Source of the DNA: Pseudomonas sp. Tri1
Lineage (GTDB): Bacteria > Pseudomonadota > Gammaproteobacteria > Pseudomonadales > Pseudomonadaceae
Length of the DNA: 64,000 bases
NCBI RefSeq assembly: GCF_017968885.1
Contig: NZ_CP072913.1
Span: 5,682,501 to 5,746,500 of the forward strand
Direction of reading: 5' to 3'
The position numbers and the translations under genes were made by a program. Shown here piece by piece: positions 19,985 to 29,993 of the stretch (positions are counted from its first letter, which is position 1; each line of letters begins with the position of its first letter). Under the pieces are notes generated by a model. The model did no database searches and was not told the origin of the DNA. It saw nothing but the letters and a program-made list of their open reading frames with translations.

Positions 19985-20428
19985 ATGCCCACCCAAGCAA
20001 AGCAAAATCAAAATCAGACGCTCAGCGGGTTTGAGCCTTACGTCCCGCAAGCTGGCGAAGAGTACATGGGCGCCCCCATGCGCGCGCACTTCACCAAGAT
20101 CCTGAATAAGTGGAAACAGGACTTGATGCAGGAAGTCGACCGCACCGTGGATCACATGAAAGACGAAGCGGCCAACTTCCCTGACCCGGCCGACCGTGCC
20201 AGCCAGGAAGAGGAATTCAGCCTCGAACTGCGCGCCCGTGATCGTGAGCGCAAGCTCATCAAGAAAATCGACAAGACCCTGCAACTGATCGAAGACGAAG
20301 AATACGGTTGGTGCGAGTCCTGTGGCGTCGAGATCGGCGTCAAGCGGCTGGAAGCCCGTCCGACCGCCGACATGTGTGTCGACTGCAAGACCCTGGCGGA
20401 AATCAAGGAAAAACAGGTCGGCAAGTAA
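19985..20428 (+). CDS. dksA: RNA polymerase-binding transcription factor DksA
   Basis: 147 residues from MPTQAKQNQNQ at 19985; a longer upstream frame is not family-like. It contains a coiled coil (about 30-110) that enters the polymerase secondary channel, then the zinc finger C-x2-C-x17-C-x2-C (CESC...CVDC). With ppGpp it represses rRNA promoters and activates amino-acid genes. It is followed by gluQRS, the common proteobacterial pairing, but with a strong terminator and a REP pair between them. Confidence 0.97.
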   Translation: MPTQAKQNQNQTLSGFEPYVPQAGEEYMGAPMRAHFTKILNKWKQDLMQEVDRTVDHMKDEAANFPDPADRASQEEEFSLELRARDRERKLIKKIDKTLQLIEDEEYGWCESCGVEIGVKRLEARPTADMCVDCKTLAEIKEKQVGK

Positions 20429-20445
20429 TTGCCCGGGCTGTAACG

Positions 20446-20475
20446 AAAACGGAGCGTTCACACGCTCCGTTTTTT
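20446..20475 (+). terminator. dksA terminator
   Basis: Stem AAAACGGAGCGT/ACGCTCCGTTTT with a 4-nt loop and six Ts, 18 bp after the dksA stop. It is immediately followed by a REP pair. Confidence 0.9.
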
Positions 20476-20510
20476 GTTTCTGGCACCCTCTGTACGCCCA
20501 ATACCCTTTT

Positions 20511-20597
20511 GGGAACGAGCTTGCTCGCGATGACGGCGGCATATTCAATACGGGTGCAAGCTGACCCACCGCTATCGCGAGCAAGCTCGCTCCCACA
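20511..20597. repeat. REP pair between dksA and gluQRS
   Basis: TGGGAACGAGCTTGCTCGCGATG at the left is inverted as ATCGCGAGCAAGCTCGCTCCCACAGG at the right, separated by about 40 bp. This is the outward-flank (head-to-head) arrangement seen at most REP loci here. Confidence 0.9.
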
Positions 20598-20659
20598 GGG
20601 ATCAGGTTTCGTCAGCAAACGCTATATCCCTACCGCTCAGACTCAGTAACATTCTCCCC

Positions 20660-21550
20660 ATGACTGCCACCGCCCCCTACATCGGCCGCTTCGCCCCCAC
20701 ACCCAGCGGCCACCTGCACTTCGGTTCACTGGTCGCCGCGCTGGCGTCGTACCTGGATGCCCGGGCGGTGGGAGGGCGCTGGTTGTTGCGCATGGAAGAC
20801 CTCGACCCGCCAAGGGAAGAACCTGGCGCGCAAACGGCGATTTTGAAGGCACTGGAAAGCTACGGGTTTGAATGGGATGGCGAGATGGTCCGCCAGAGCG
20901 AGCGCCATGAGGCCTACGACCAAGTCATCAACCGACTGCTCAGCCAGGGCCTGGCCTATGCGTGCACCTGCTCGCGCAAACAGCTGGAGGCGTACCACGG
21001 CATCTACCCGGGGCTGTGCCGCAACGCCGGGCATGGCGCTGAAAACGCCGCCATTCGCCTACGTGTCCCTGAACTCGAATACCACTTCACCGACCGCGTA
21101 CAGGGCCAGTTCCGCCAGCACCTGGGACGTGAGGTCGGTGACTTCGTGATTCGCCGTCGCGACGGGCTCTACGCTTATCAGCTGGCGGTAGTACTGGACG
21201 ACGCCTGGCAAGGGGTGACCGATATCGTGCGCGGTGCCGACCTGCTGGATTCCACGCCACGCCAACTCTACCTGCAAGAGCTGCTCGGGCTGCCGCAACC
21301 GCGTTACCTGCACGTGCCGTTGATCACCCAACCCGACGGGCACAAACTGGGCAAGTCCTATCGCTCGCCACCGCTGGCGGCTGATCAGGCCTCGCCATTG
21401 TTGTTGCGGGCCCTGCGCGCGCTGGGCCAGCAACCGGGCCCTGAGCTGGTCGATGCCAGCCCACCGCAATTGCTCGAGTGGGGTATTCGCCACTGGGATG
21501 TAACAAAGATCCCGCGCACACTGAGCCTGCCCGAAGCGCAAATACGTTGA
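20660..21550 (+). CDS. gluQRS: Glutamyl-Q tRNA(Asp) synthetase
   Basis: 296 residues. It attaches glutamate to queuosine in tRNA(Asp). It keeps the class I catalytic core (FAPTPSGHLHFGS as HIGH, KLGKSYRS as KMSKS) and lacks the anticodon-binding domain of GluRS. Zinc-site cysteines are visible in YACTCSRKQLEAYHGIYPGLCR. It sits downstream of dksA. Confidence 0.95.
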   Translation: MTATAPYIGRFAPTPSGHLHFGSLVAALASYLDARAVGGRWLLRMEDLDPPREEPGAQTAILKALESYGFEWDGEMVRQSERHEAYDQVINRLLSQGLAYACTCSRKQLEAYHGIYPGLCRNAGHGAENAAIRLRVPELEYHFTDRVQGQFRQHLGREVGDFVIRRRDGLYAYQLAVVLDDAWQGVTDIVRGADLLDSTPRQLYLQELLGLPQPRYLHVPLITQPDGHKLGKSYRSPPLAADQASPLLLRALRALGQQPGPELVDASPPQLLEWGIRHWDVTKIPRTLSLPEAQIR

Positions 21551-21627
21551 CGGGCCTTGCAGCTTGGCGCCCATCCGTTACCATCGCCGCACGTTTTCGG
21601 GCACGCGCATAAATAAGAGAGGCCGGG

Positions 21628-21804
21628 ATGTATATCTATCGCTTGGTCCTGCTCCTGGTAGTGGGGATTTATCTGTTCTCCCCGGCCATCATGGATTGGT
21701 GGATCGATGCCACGGGTGCCTGGTATCGGCCGTACCTGCTCTGGCTGATCCTGATCGTCGTGACCTTCATCCTGCAGAGCCAAAAAGATGCCGATGAGCT
21801 TTAG
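21628..21804 (+). CDS. cbrX: CbrX small membrane protein
   Basis: 58 residues with two hydrophobic segments (about 5-20 and 36-52) around a WWIDATGAWYR loop. GAGAGG lies 7 bp upstream. The last 17 bp overlap the start of cbrA in another frame, so cbrA translation is probably coupled to cbrX. A small ORF with this position, named cbrX, is described upstream of cbrA in P. putida. Function beyond coupling is unclear. Confidence 0.87.
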   Translation: MYIYRLVLLLVVGIYLFSPAIMDWWIDATGAWYRPYLLWLILIVVTFILQSQKDADEL

Positions 21805-24742
21805 CCTGACCCAGATGGTCCTGATCAGCGCAGCCTACCTGGCTGTACTGTTCGGCGTGGCCTGGATCAGCGAACGGGGCATGATTCCCCGGGCGATCAT
21901 CCGCCACCCGCTGACCTACACCCTGTCGTTGGGTGTCTATGCCAGCGCATGGGCGTTCTATGGCACCGTCGGGCTGGCCTATCAGTACGGCTATGGTTTC
22001 CTGTCCAGTTACCTCGGTGTCTCGGGCGCGTTCCTGCTCGCACCCGTGTTGCTCTACCCGATCCTGAAAATCACCCGCACCTATCAACTGTCGTCCCTGG
22101 CCGACCTGTTCGCCTTTCGTTTCCGCAGTACCTGGGCCGGCGCGCTGACCACCATCTTCATGCTGGTCGGCGTGTTGCCGCTGCTGGCCCTGCAAATCCA
22201 GGCCGTGGCCGATTCCATCGGCATCCTGACCCGAGAGCCGGTGCAGCACCGCGTGGCACTGAGCTTCTGCGTATTGATCATCCTGTTCACGATTTTCTTC
22301 GGTTCCCGGCACATCGCCACACGGGAGAAACACGAAGGTCTGGTGTTCGCCATTGCCTTCGAATCGGTGATCAAGCTGATCGCCATCGGTGGTGTCGGGC
22401 TCTATGCCCTGTACGGCGTGTTCGATGGCCCGCAACAGCTGGAAGTGTGGCTGCTGCAGAACCAGACAGCCCTGGCCGCCCTGCACACACCCTTGCAGGA
22501 AGGCCCATGGCGCACGCTGTTGCTGGTGTTCTTCGCTTCGGCAATCGTGATGCCGCACATGTACCACATGACCTTTACCGAAAACCTCAACCCGCGTTCG
22601 CTGGTCAGCGCGAGCTGGGGGCTGCCGCTGTTCCTGCTGCTGATGAGCCTGGCGGTACCGCTGATCCTGTGGGCGGGCTTGAAGCTGGGGGCCAACACCA
22701 ATCCAGAGTATTTCACCCTGGGCATCGGCATCGCCGCCAACAGCAAGGCCCTGGCATTGCTGGCTTATGTCGGCGGCCTGTCGGCGGCCAGTGGCCTGAT
22801 CATCGTCACCACGCTGGCGCTGTCGGGGATGGCCCTCAACCATTTGGTGCTGCCGCTCTATCAGCCGCCGGCGGAAGGCAATATCTACCGTTGGTTGAAA
22901 TGGACCCGTCGCGCACTGATCGTCGCGATCATCATGGCCGGCTACGGTTTCTACCTGATGCTCGGCGAAGGCCAGGACCTAGCCAACCTGGGCATCGTCG
23001 CCTTCGTCGCCACCCTGCAGTTCCTGCCCGGCGTGCTGTCGGTGCTGTATTGGCCGACCGCCAACCGCCGCGGCTTTATCGCCGGTTTGCTGGCAGGGAT
23101 CCTGGTGTGGCTGGTAGCCATGCTGTTACCGCTGCTGGGCAACTTGCAGGGTTTCTATATTCCGCTGCTGAACATGATCTATGTGCTCGACGACACCAGT
23201 TGGCACATGGCAGCCATCGCCTCGCTGGCGGCGAACGTGCTGATGTTCACCCTGATTTCACTGTTCACCAACGCCAGCAGCGAAGAAGCCAGCGCCGCCG
23301 AAGCCTGTGCCGTAGACAACGTACGCCGCCCGCAGCGCCGAGAGCTTCACGCTGCCTCGCCCCAGGAGTTCGCCACACAGCTGGCCAAACCCCTGGGCGC
23401 CAAGGCCGCGCAAAAGGAAGTCGAACAGGCCCTGCGCGACCTCTATCTGCCCTTTGATGAGCGCCGTCCCTATGCCTTGCGTCGCCTGCGGGACCGCATC
23501 GAAGCCAACCTGTCCGGCCTTATGGGCCCCAGCGTGGCCCAGGATATGGTCGAGACATTCTTGCCCTACAAGGCCGGTGGCGAGAACTACGTCACTGAAG
23601 ATATCCACTTCATCGAAAGCCGCCTCGAGGACTATCACTCGCGCCTCACCGGCCTGGCCGCCGAGCTGGACGCTCTGCGCCGTTATCATCGCCAGACCTT
23701 GCAGGAGTTGCCGATGGGCGTGTGCTCCCTGGCCAAGGATCAGGAAATCCTGATGTGGAACAAAGCCATGGAAGAGCTGACCGGGATCGCCGCCCAGCGC
23801 GTGGTCGGCTCCCGCCTGAGTACCTTGGGCGAGCCGTGGAAAGGCCTGCTGCAGGGTTTCATCGACCTGCCGGACGAGCACCTGCACAAACAGCACCTGG
23901 CCCTCGACGGCCAGACCCGCTGGCTGAACCTGCACAAGGCCGCGATCGACGAGCCGCTGGCGCCGGGTAACAGCGGCCTGGTGCTGCTGGTGGAAGACCT
24001 GACCGACACCCAGATGCTCGAAGACAAGCTGGTCCACTCCGAACGGCTGGCGAGCATTGGCCGACTGGCCGCCGGGGTGGCCCACGAGATCGGCAACCCG
24101 ATCACCGGCATCGCCTGCCTGGCGCAGAACCTGCGCGAAGAGCGCGAGGACGACGGCGAACTGACGGAAATCAGTGGCCAGATCCTCGAACAGACCAAGC
24201 GCGTGTCGCGCATCGTCCAGTCGCTGATGAGCTTCGCCCATGCCGGCGGTCACCAGCATAATGATGAGCCCGTCTGTCTGGCCGAAGTGGCCCAGGATGC
24301 CATTGGTCTGCTGGCACTGAACCGGCGCAATTTCGAAGTGCAATTCTTCAACCTGTGCGACCCGGATCATTGGGTCGATGGCGACCCCCAACGGCTCGCC
24401 CAGGTGTTGATCAACCTGCTATCCAACGCGCGGGACGCCTCACCGGCCGGCAGCGCGGTGCGGGTCAAGAGCGAAGCCTTCGAACACACGGTCGACCTGA
24501 TCGTCGAGGACGAAGGCAGCGGTATCCCACAGAACATCATGGACCGATTGTTCGAACCTTTCTTCACCACCAAGGATCCTGGCGAAGGCACCGGTCTGGG
24601 CCTCGCACTGGTCTATTCCATCGTTGAAGAGCATTATGGACAAATCACCATCGACAGCCCGGCCGATGTACAAAGCCAACGCGGCACCCGTATCCGGGTG
24701 ACCTTGCCGCGTCATGTCGAAGCGACGTCCGCTGTGAACTGA
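21788..24742 (+). CDS. cbrA: CbrA sensor histidine kinase with transporter domain
   Basis: 984 residues. The N-terminal 500 residues form an SLC5-like transporter domain of about 12-13 helices. A linker and PAS-like domain (about 640-750) follow. Then come the HisKA domain, with the phosphorylated histidine in [14 protein letters not shown], and the ATPase domain ([24 protein letters not shown]). It controls carbon/nitrogen balance with CbrB; histidine transport has been reported for the family. It overlaps cbrX by 17 bp and is followed by cbrB after 22 bp. Confidence 0.96.
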   Translation: MPMSFSLTQMVLISAAYLAVLFGVAWISERGMIPRAIIRHPLTYTLSLGVYASAWAFYGTVGLAYQYGYGFLSSYLGVSGAFLLAPVLLYPILKITRTYQLSSLADLFAFRFRSTWAGALTTIFMLVGVLPLLALQIQAVADSIGILTREPVQHRVALSFCVLIILFTIFFGSRHIATREKHEGLVFAIAFESVIKLIAIGGVGLYALYGVFDGPQQLEVWLLQNQTALAALHTPLQEGPWRTLLLVFFASAIVMPHMYHMTFTENLNPRSLVSASWGLPLFLLLMSLAVPLILWAGLKLGANTNPEYFTLGIGIAANSKALALLAYVGGLSAASGLIIVTTLALSGMALNHLVLPLYQPPAEGNIYRWLKWTRRALIVAIIMAGYGFYLMLGEGQDLANLGIVAFVATLQFLPGVLSVLYWPTANRRGFIAGLLAGILVWLVAMLLPLLGNLQGFYIPLLNMIYVLDDTSWHMAAIASLAANVLMFTLISLFTNASSEEASAAEACAVDNVRRPQRRELHAASPQEFATQLAKPLGAKAAQKEVEQALRDLYLPFDERRPYALRRLRDRIEANLSGLMGPSVAQDMVETFLPYKAGGENYVTEDIHFIESRLEDYHSRLTGLAAELDALRRYHRQTLQELPMGVCSLAKDQEILMWNKAMEELTGIAAQRVVGSRLSTLGEPWKGLLQGFIDLPDEHLHKQHLALDGQTRWLNLHKAAIDEPLAPGNSGLVLLVEDLTDTQMLEDKLVHSERLASIGRLAAGVAHEIGNPITGIACLAQNLREEREDDGELTEISGQILEQTKRVSRIVQSLMSFAHAGGHQHNDEPVCLAEVAQDAIGLLALNRRNFEVQFFNLCDPDHWVDGDPQRLAQVLINLLSNARDASPAGSAVRVKSEAFEHTVDLIVEDEGSGIPQNIMDRLFEPFFTTKDPGEGTGLGLALVYSIVEEHYGQITIDSPADVQSQRGTRIRVTLPRHVEATSAVN

Positions 24743-24764
24743 GACCGTCGAGAGAATCGAATCA

Positions 24765-26198
24765 ATGCCGCACATTTTGATCGTCGAAGACGAAACAATT
24801 ATCCGCTCCGCCTTGCGCCGCCTGCTGGAACGCAACCAGTACCAGGTCAGCGAAGCCGGTTCAGTGCAGGAAGCACAAGAGCGTTTCAGCATCCCAACGT
24901 TTGACCTGATCGTCAGCGACCTGCGCCTGCCTGGCGCTCCCGGCACCGAGCTGATCAAGCTCGGCCAGGGCACGCCGGTACTGATCATGACCAGTTACGC
25001 CAGCCTGCGCTCGGCGGTCGACTCCATGAAAATGGGCGCCGTGGACTACATCGCCAAACCGTTCGACCACGACGAGATGCTCCAGGCCGTGGCCCGTATC
25101 CTGCGCGATCGACAGACAGCAGCCGGCACTGCGTCGGAGCCCGCGGGCAAGACTTCCGCCGCGGCGAAAGCCGGCGCCAGCAACCATAACGGCGAAATCG
25201 GTATCATCGGTTCCTGCCCGCCCATGCAGGACCTGTACAGCAAGATCCGCAAAGTGGCGCCGACCGACTCCAATGTCCTGATCCAGGGCGAGTCCGGTAC
25301 CGGTAAGGAACTGGTAGCCCGCGCCCTGCATAACCTCTCTCGCCGGGCCAAGGCGCCGATGATCTCGGTGAACTGCGCGGCGATCCCGGAAAGCCTGATC
25401 GAGTCCGAGCTGTTCGGTCACGAGAAAGGCGCGTTCACCGGCGCCAGCGCCGGGCGTGCCGGATTAGTGGAAGCGGCGGACGGTGGCACACTGTTCCTCG
25501 ACGAAATCGGCGAACTGCCGCTGGAAGCCCAAGCGCGTTTGCTGCGCGTGCTGCAGGAAGGCGAGATCCGCCGAGTCGGGTCGGTACAGTCGCAGAAAGT
25601 CGACGTACGCCTGATCGCGGCGACCCACCGTGACCTCAAGAGCCTGGCCAAGATCGGCCAGTTCCGCGAAGACCTGTATTACCGCCTGCACGTCATCGCC
25701 TTGAAACTGCCGCCCCTGCGCGAGCGCGGCGCGGACGTCAACGAAATCGCCCAGGCGTTCCTCGCCCGCCAGAGCGCGCGGGTCAACCGCACCGACCTCA
25801 AGTTCGCCCCGGACGCCGAACAGGCCATTCGTCATTACGCCTGGCCGGGTAACGTTCGAGAGCTGGAAAACGCGGTCGAGCGGGCAGTGATCCTGTGTGA
25901 AAGCCCGGAAATCTCTGCGGACCTGCTGGGCATCGACATCGAACTGAGTGACCTGGACGACGAAGAGTTCATCGGCCTGGCCCCACAACAAGGCGGCGCT
26001 GCCAACAACACCAGCCACGAGCCTACCGAAGACCTGTCCCTGGAGGACTACTTCCAGCATTTCGTCCTCGAACATCAGGATCACATGACCGAGACCGAGC
26101 TGGCCCGCAAGCTCGGCGTGAGCCGCAAGTGCCTGTGGGAACGCCGCCAGCGCCTGGGCATCCCACGGCGCAAGACCGGGGTAGCCAGCGAAAGCTGA
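24765..26198 (+). CDS. cbrB: CbrB, NtrC-type response regulator
   Basis: 477 residues. The receiver domain has the phospho-acceptor aspartate in [11 protein letters not shown]. The AAA+ sigma54-activating domain has Walker A GESGTGKE and a canonical GAFTGA loop. A Fis-type HTH follows at the end ([25 protein letters not shown]). It activates sigma54 promoters, chiefly crcZ, which lies just downstream with a matching binding site. Confidence 0.96.
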   Translation: MPHILIVEDETIIRSALRRLLERNQYQVSEAGSVQEAQERFSIPTFDLIVSDLRLPGAPGTELIKLGQGTPVLIMTSYASLRSAVDSMKMGAVDYIAKPFDHDEMLQAVARILRDRQTAAGTASEPAGKTSAAAKAGASNHNGEIGIIGSCPPMQDLYSKIRKVAPTDSNVLIQGESGTGKELVARALHNLSRRAKAPMISVNCAAIPESLIESELFGHEKGAFTGASAGRAGLVEAADGGTLFLDEIGELPLEAQARLLRVLQEGEIRRVGSVQSQKVDVRLIAATHRDLKSLAKIGQFREDLYYRLHVIALKLPPLRERGADVNEIAQAFLARQSARVNRTDLKFAPDAEQAIRHYAWPGNVRELENAVERAVILCESPEISADLLGIDIELSDLDDEEFIGLAPQQGGAANNTSHEPTEDLSLEDYFQHFVLEHQDHMTETELARKLGVSRKCLWERRQRLGIPRRKTGVASES

Positions 26199-26199
26199 T

Positions 26200-26230
26200 T
26201 TGTGGGAGCGCGCTTGCTCACCCCACAGGA
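26200..26230. repeat. Degenerate REP remnant after cbrB
   Basis: TGTGGGAGCGCGCTTGCTCACCCCACAGG is a shortened, altered copy of the main REP family directly after the cbrB stop. Confidence 0.7.
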
Positions 26231-26264
26231 GGAACGGCTCGAATAGCCATGAATGTGAAAAAAC

Positions 26265-26290
26265 TGTTACCTCAGCTTTTTCACGTAACA
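26265..26290 (+). promoter_or_regulatory. CbrB binding site for crcZ
   Basis: TGTTAC-N14-GTAACA, exactly the spaced palindrome described for CbrB at crcZ. A third half-like element, GGTAAC (26306-26311), lies in the loop of the cbrB terminator. The site is about 120 bp upstream of the sigma54 promoter, a normal enhancer distance. Confidence 0.8.
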
Positions 26291-26292
26291 GA

Positions 26293-26329
26293 AGCCGGGG
26301 TTTACGGTAACGAAACCCCGGCTTTTTTT
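26293..26329 (+). terminator. cbrB terminator
   Basis: Stem AGCCGGGGTTT (26293-26303) / AAACCCCGGCT (26313-26323), then a T-run. The loop contains GGTAAC, one half of a CbrB-like site. Confidence 0.88.
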
Positions 26330-26386
26330 CGGCCTGAAAAAACCACTCTATCCTTAGAACCCCCGGTTTCCGGGGTTTAGCAAAAG

Positions 26387-26403
26387 TTGGCACGCCCCCT
26401 GCT
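26387..26403 (+). promoter_or_regulatory. Sigma54 promoter of crcZ
   Basis: TTGGCACGCCCCCTGCT fits the -24/-12 consensus: GG at 26389-26390 and GC at 26401-26402, ten bases apart. Transcription should start near 26414. Confidence 0.9.
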
Positions 26404-26413
26404 ATAGCTTTGG

Positions 26414-26785
26414 TACAAGAACAATAACAAGCAATGCAAAAGACAATAAAAATAAGACGAATCGACTCACGCACAATAAAAACAAGACGGCGAGAGGCGC
26501 AGCTAACTGATTCTTTTGGAGAGGCGTTGTATTTGGGGCTTGCCCCACAACCAGGCCGAGAACAATAAAAACTGTCTCAAGACAGGTGCCTGAACTGGTT
26601 GGATCGATTGATCACTGCAACACAGCGACCAAAGCAATCCGTTTGCTCTTGACTCCCGATTGGGAGGGTCACGAAGGAAAAAACCTTGTGGCGCGGGCAC
26701 TCAACAAAAACAAGAAGCCCGAAATCAATAATAAAAATAGAGCACGTAACTAATTCTGGGGGAGCTTCGGCTCCCCTTGTGGTTT
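26414..26785 (+). ncRNA. crcZ: CrcZ small RNA
   Basis: About 372 nt, from the sigma54 start to the terminator GGGGGAGC-TTCG-GCTCCCC (26758-26776) with a U-rich tail. It carries repeated A-rich catabolite-activity motifs of AANAANAA type: near 26420-26430, 26440-26458, 26473-26486, 26561-26573, 26703-26716 and 26724-26740. These titrate the Hfq/Crc repressor when good carbon sources are absent. The position between cbrB and pcnB is the standard crcZ locus. Confidence 0.95.
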
Positions 26786-26945
26786 CTGTCATTCCCTTCC
26801 TTGAAGCCTACAGAGCTTGTCGCTTGAAGCTTGCAGCTCAAAACTGCTCCGTCCTACACCATCCCTCGACTAAATGCTAGAATCCCCGCCCATCATGCGG
26901 TCATTCTTCGTTTTTGGCCGAATATTCCTTCAAACAGTGCATCCC

Positions 26946-28343
26946 ATGCTGAAGAAGCTGTTCCAGTCATTCCGTTCCCCCTTGCGTCGTACGCAACACA
27001 TTCGCAGCACGCCTGAAGTGCTCAACAGCAGCCAGCATTCGCTGCAAAAGGCCCAGTTCAGCCGTTATGCGGTGAACATCGTCGAACGCCTGCAGAACGC
27101 CGGTTACCAGGCTTACCTGGTCGGTGGTTGCGTGCGCGACATGCTGCTCAACATCACGCCCAAGGATTTCGACGTCGCCACCAGCGCCACGCCGGAACAG
27201 ATACGGGCCGAATTTCGCAACGCACGGATCATTGGCCGGCGCTTCAAGCTGGTCCACATCCACTTCGGTCGCGAAATCATCGAAGTGGCGACGTTCCGCG
27301 CCAACCACCCGCAAAACGATGACGAAGAAGACAGCAACCAATCTTCTCGCAATGAGAGCGGGCGCATCCTGCGCGATAACGTCTACGGTACGCTGGAAGA
27401 AGACGCGCAACGCCGCGACTTCACCATCAATGCCTTGTATTACGATCCGGTCAGCGAGCGCATCCTCGATTACGCCAACGGCGTACATGACATCCGCAAT
27501 CGCTTGATCCGCCTGATTGGCGACCCTAAACAACGCTACCAGGAAGACCCGGTACGGATGCTGCGGGCAGTGCGTTTCGCCGCCAAGCTGGATTTCGGCA
27601 TCGAAAAGCACAGCGCCTTGCCGATTCGCGAATTGGCCCCGATGCTGCGGGAAATTCCTTCGGCTCGCCTGTTTGAAGAGGTGCTCAAGCTGTTCCTGTC
27701 GGGCAACGCGGCGGACACCTTCGAGATGCTGGTGGACCTGCAACTGTTCGACCCGCTGTTCCCCGCCAGTGCCGAGGCGCTGGAGCACAACCCGACGTAC
27801 ACCCACACCCTGATCAGCGAAGCGCTGATCAACACCGACCTGCGCATCAAGCAGAACAAGCCGGTAACCCCGGCCTTCCTGTTTGCCGCCCTGCTCTGGC
27901 CTGCCCTGCCGGCCCGGGTACTGCGCCTGCAGGAACGTGGCATGCCGCCGATCCCGGCGATGCAGGAAGCCGCCCACGAGCTGATCAGCGAACAATGCCA
28001 GCGCATCGCGATTCCAAAACGCTTCACGATGCCGATCCGCGAGATCTGGGACATGCAGGAACGCCTGCCACGGCGCAGCGGCAAACGTGCCGACCTGTTG
28101 CTGGACAACCCACGTTTCCGTGCCGGCTACGACTTCCTGCTGTTACGCGAAAGCGCCGGCGAACAGACCGACGGCCTGGGTGAATGGTGGACCGATTACC
28201 AGGACGCCAACGAGAGCGAGCGTCGCGACATGATTCGCGAGCTCAGCGGCAAGGATGACGGGACCACCGGCCCGCGCAAGCGGCGGCGCAGCAGTGGCGC
28301 CAAGCGTAAGCGCGCCGGTGTGCCGAGCGCTTCGGGCGAGTGA
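26946..28343 (+). CDS. pcnB: Poly(A) polymerase I
   Basis: 465 residues from MLKKLFQSFRSPLRR at 26946. Starts at 26874 or 26895 are open. However, a TAGAAT -10-like box at 26878-26883 would lie inside the longest version, and the family begins here. It adds 3' poly(A) tails that promote RNA decay. The nucleotidyltransferase motif is VGGCVRDMLL, followed by DFDVAT as the metal-binding aspartates. The basic tail (KRRRSSGAKRKRAG) fits RNA binding. It is followed after 3 bp by folK. Confidence 0.94.
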   Translation: MLKKLFQSFRSPLRRTQHIRSTPEVLNSSQHSLQKAQFSRYAVNIVERLQNAGYQAYLVGGCVRDMLLNITPKDFDVATSATPEQIRAEFRNARIIGRRFKLVHIHFGREIIEVATFRANHPQNDDEEDSNQSSRNESGRILRDNVYGTLEEDAQRRDFTINALYYDPVSERILDYANGVHDIRNRLIRLIGDPKQRYQEDPVRMLRAVRFAAKLDFGIEKHSALPIRELAPMLREIPSARLFEEVLKLFLSGNAADTFEMLVDLQLFDPLFPASAEALEHNPTYTHTLISEALINTDLRIKQNKPVTPAFLFAALLWPALPARVLRLQERGMPPIPAMQEAAHELISEQCQRIAIPKRFTMPIREIWDMQERLPRRSGKRADLLLDNPRFRAGYDFLLLRESAGEQTDGLGEWWTDYQDANESERRDMIRELSGKDDGTTGPRKRRRSSGAKRKRAGVPSASGE

Positions 28344-28346
28344 TAG

Positions 28347-28832
28347 ATGGAGCGCATCTACATCGGCATGGGCAGCAATCTGGCCGAACCCGCTGAACAA
28401 TTGCGCAGTGCCGTCCAGGCGCTGGCGCAATTGCCCGATACCCAGCTGGTAGGCGTTTCAGCGTTCTACCAGAGTGATTCCCTGTTGCCCGGCCAGCCAC
28501 GCTATACCAATGCGGTGGCTGCGCTGGACAGCCGGCTGGCGCCGCTGGACTTGCTCGATGCGCTGCAAGCCATCGAAACCGGGCAAGGCCGCGAACGCCT
28601 GGAACGCTGGGGGCCGCGCACGCTGGACCTGGACATTCTGCTGTTTGGCGACCATCTGATCGACGTACCCCGCCTCAAGGTCCCGCACTACCACATGCAG
28701 GCGCGCGCCTTCGTACTCTACCCCCTCGCAGAACTGGCCCCCGCCAACCTGCATCTGGCCGATGGACGCCTGCTCGAGGACCTGCTTGCGGCGTGCCCGT
28801 TTGTCGGCTTGGAACGCCTGCCGCCTAACTGA
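28347..28832 (+). CDS. folK: HPPK, 6-hydroxymethyl-dihydropterin pyrophosphokinase
   Basis: 161 residues. It transfers pyrophosphate from ATP to hydroxymethyl-dihydropterin in folate synthesis. The signature RWGPRTLDLDILLFGD holds the Mg-binding aspartates. The start GMGSNLA is typical. It is in one operon with pcnB. Confidence 0.96.
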   Translation: MERIYIGMGSNLAEPAEQLRSAVQALAQLPDTQLVGVSAFYQSDSLLPGQPRYTNAVAALDSRLAPLDLLDALQAIETGQGRERLERWGPRTLDLDILLFGDHLIDVPRLKVPHYHMQARAFVLYPLAELAPANLHLADGRLLEDLLAACPFVGLERLPPN

Positions 28833-28841
28833 TGCAAGCCC

Positions 28842-28933
28842 CCTGTGGGAGCGGCTTGCTCACGATGGCGGTGGATCAGTTGCCCCCCATGCGACTGACA
28901 TACCGCGATCGCGAGCAAGCTCGCTCCCACAGG
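28842..28933. repeat. REP pair after folK
   Basis: CCTGTGGGAGCGGCTTGCTCACGATGG at the left and ATCGCGAGCAAGCTCGCTCCCACAGG at the right. The left copy has lost three bases in its core. Confidence 0.9.
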
Positions 28934-29192
28934 TTCCAGCACCAGACAGTCATTCTGGGACGCTCATCCAAGCTGAAACGCATCAGTAACCTCGGTAACA
29001 CTCAGCGGTAACACATCCAATTGACTTCCCGAGAGCTCCTCACGACTATAGGCGTCCCGCTGCCGCCAACGCGGCGTTTAAAGGGCGCAATCCAGGCCTT
29101 ACAAGCACCACACATAGAGGGTGCGCCTGTATAGATGACGATTCATGCGCGTTACTCGCAGTAGCTCAAGAGCGCCTAATGAGGACTTTTTC
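28934..29192. other. Upstream region of panB
   Basis: The rest of the 360-bp folK-panB gap holds short direct GGTAACAC-like repeats (about 28992-29013) and a CGCCGCGTT/AACGCGG inverted region near 29065-29075. I could not fix a promoter or name an RNA gene. Confidence 0.4.
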
Positions 29193-29993
29193 ATGCCAGC
29201 TATTACCCTGACCACGCTGCAAGGTCTCAAGCAAAAAGGTGAGAAAATCGCCATGCTGACCTGCTATGACGCAACCTTCGCCCACGCCTGCAACGAGGCG
29301 GGTGTCGAAGTGCTGCTGGTGGGCGATTCCCTCGGCATGGTGCTGCAAGGTCACGACAGCACGCTGCCGGTGACCACTGCCGAGATGGCCTACCATGTAG
29401 CCGCCGTCAAACGCGGTAACACCGATGCGCTGATCCTCGCTGACCTGCCGTTCATGGCTTACGCCACCCTCGAACAAACCATGACCAACAGCGCCATGCT
29501 GATGCAGGCCGGTGCCCACATGGTCAAAGTCGAAGGCGCGTTGTGGCTGGCCGATTCGATTCGGCTGTTGGCCGAACGCGGCATCCCAGTGTGCGCGCAC
29601 ATGGGCTTGACCCCACAGTCGGTAAACATTCTCGGTGGTTACAAAGTCCAGGGGCGCAATGAGAACCAGGCACGGCAGATGCGCGCCGACGCCATTGCCC
29701 TGGAACAGGCCGGTGCCGCGATGTTGCTGCTCGAATGCGTACCCAGCGAACTGGCTGAAGAAATCACCCAAGCGGTAAAAATACCGGTGATAGGGATCGG
29801 CGCCGGCAACGCCACCGACGGCCAGGTACTGGTGCTGCACGACATGCTCGGACTGTCGATCACCGGCCGAGTACCCAAGTTCGTGAAGAACTTCATGGCC
29901 GGGCAAACCTCTATTCAGGCGGCCTTGAGCGTCTACGTCGCTGAAGTCAAAGCAGCGACCTTTCCAGGCGTTGAACACGGATTCTCTGCATGA
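29193..29993 (+). CDS. panB: 3-methyl-2-oxobutanoate hydroxymethyltransferase
   Basis: 266 residues from [16 protein letters not shown] at 29193, with GAGGA upstream. It makes ketopantoate from 2-oxoisovalerate, an intermediate of the ilv pathway also encoded in this window. Family motifs are [24 protein letters not shown] and VKVEG. It overlaps panC by four bases (ATGA). Confidence 0.96.
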   Translation: MPAITLTTLQGLKQKGEKIAMLTCYDATFAHACNEAGVEVLLVGDSLGMVLQGHDSTLPVTTAEMAYHVAAVKRGNTDALILADLPFMAYATLEQTMTNSAMLMQAGAHMVKVEGALWLADSIRLLAERGIPVCAHMGLTPQSVNILGGYKVQGRNENQARQMRADAIALEQAGAAMLLLECVPSELAEEITQAVKIPVIGIGAGNATDGQVLVLHDMLGLSITGRVPKFVKNFMAGQTSIQAALSVYVAEVKAATFPGVEHGFSA

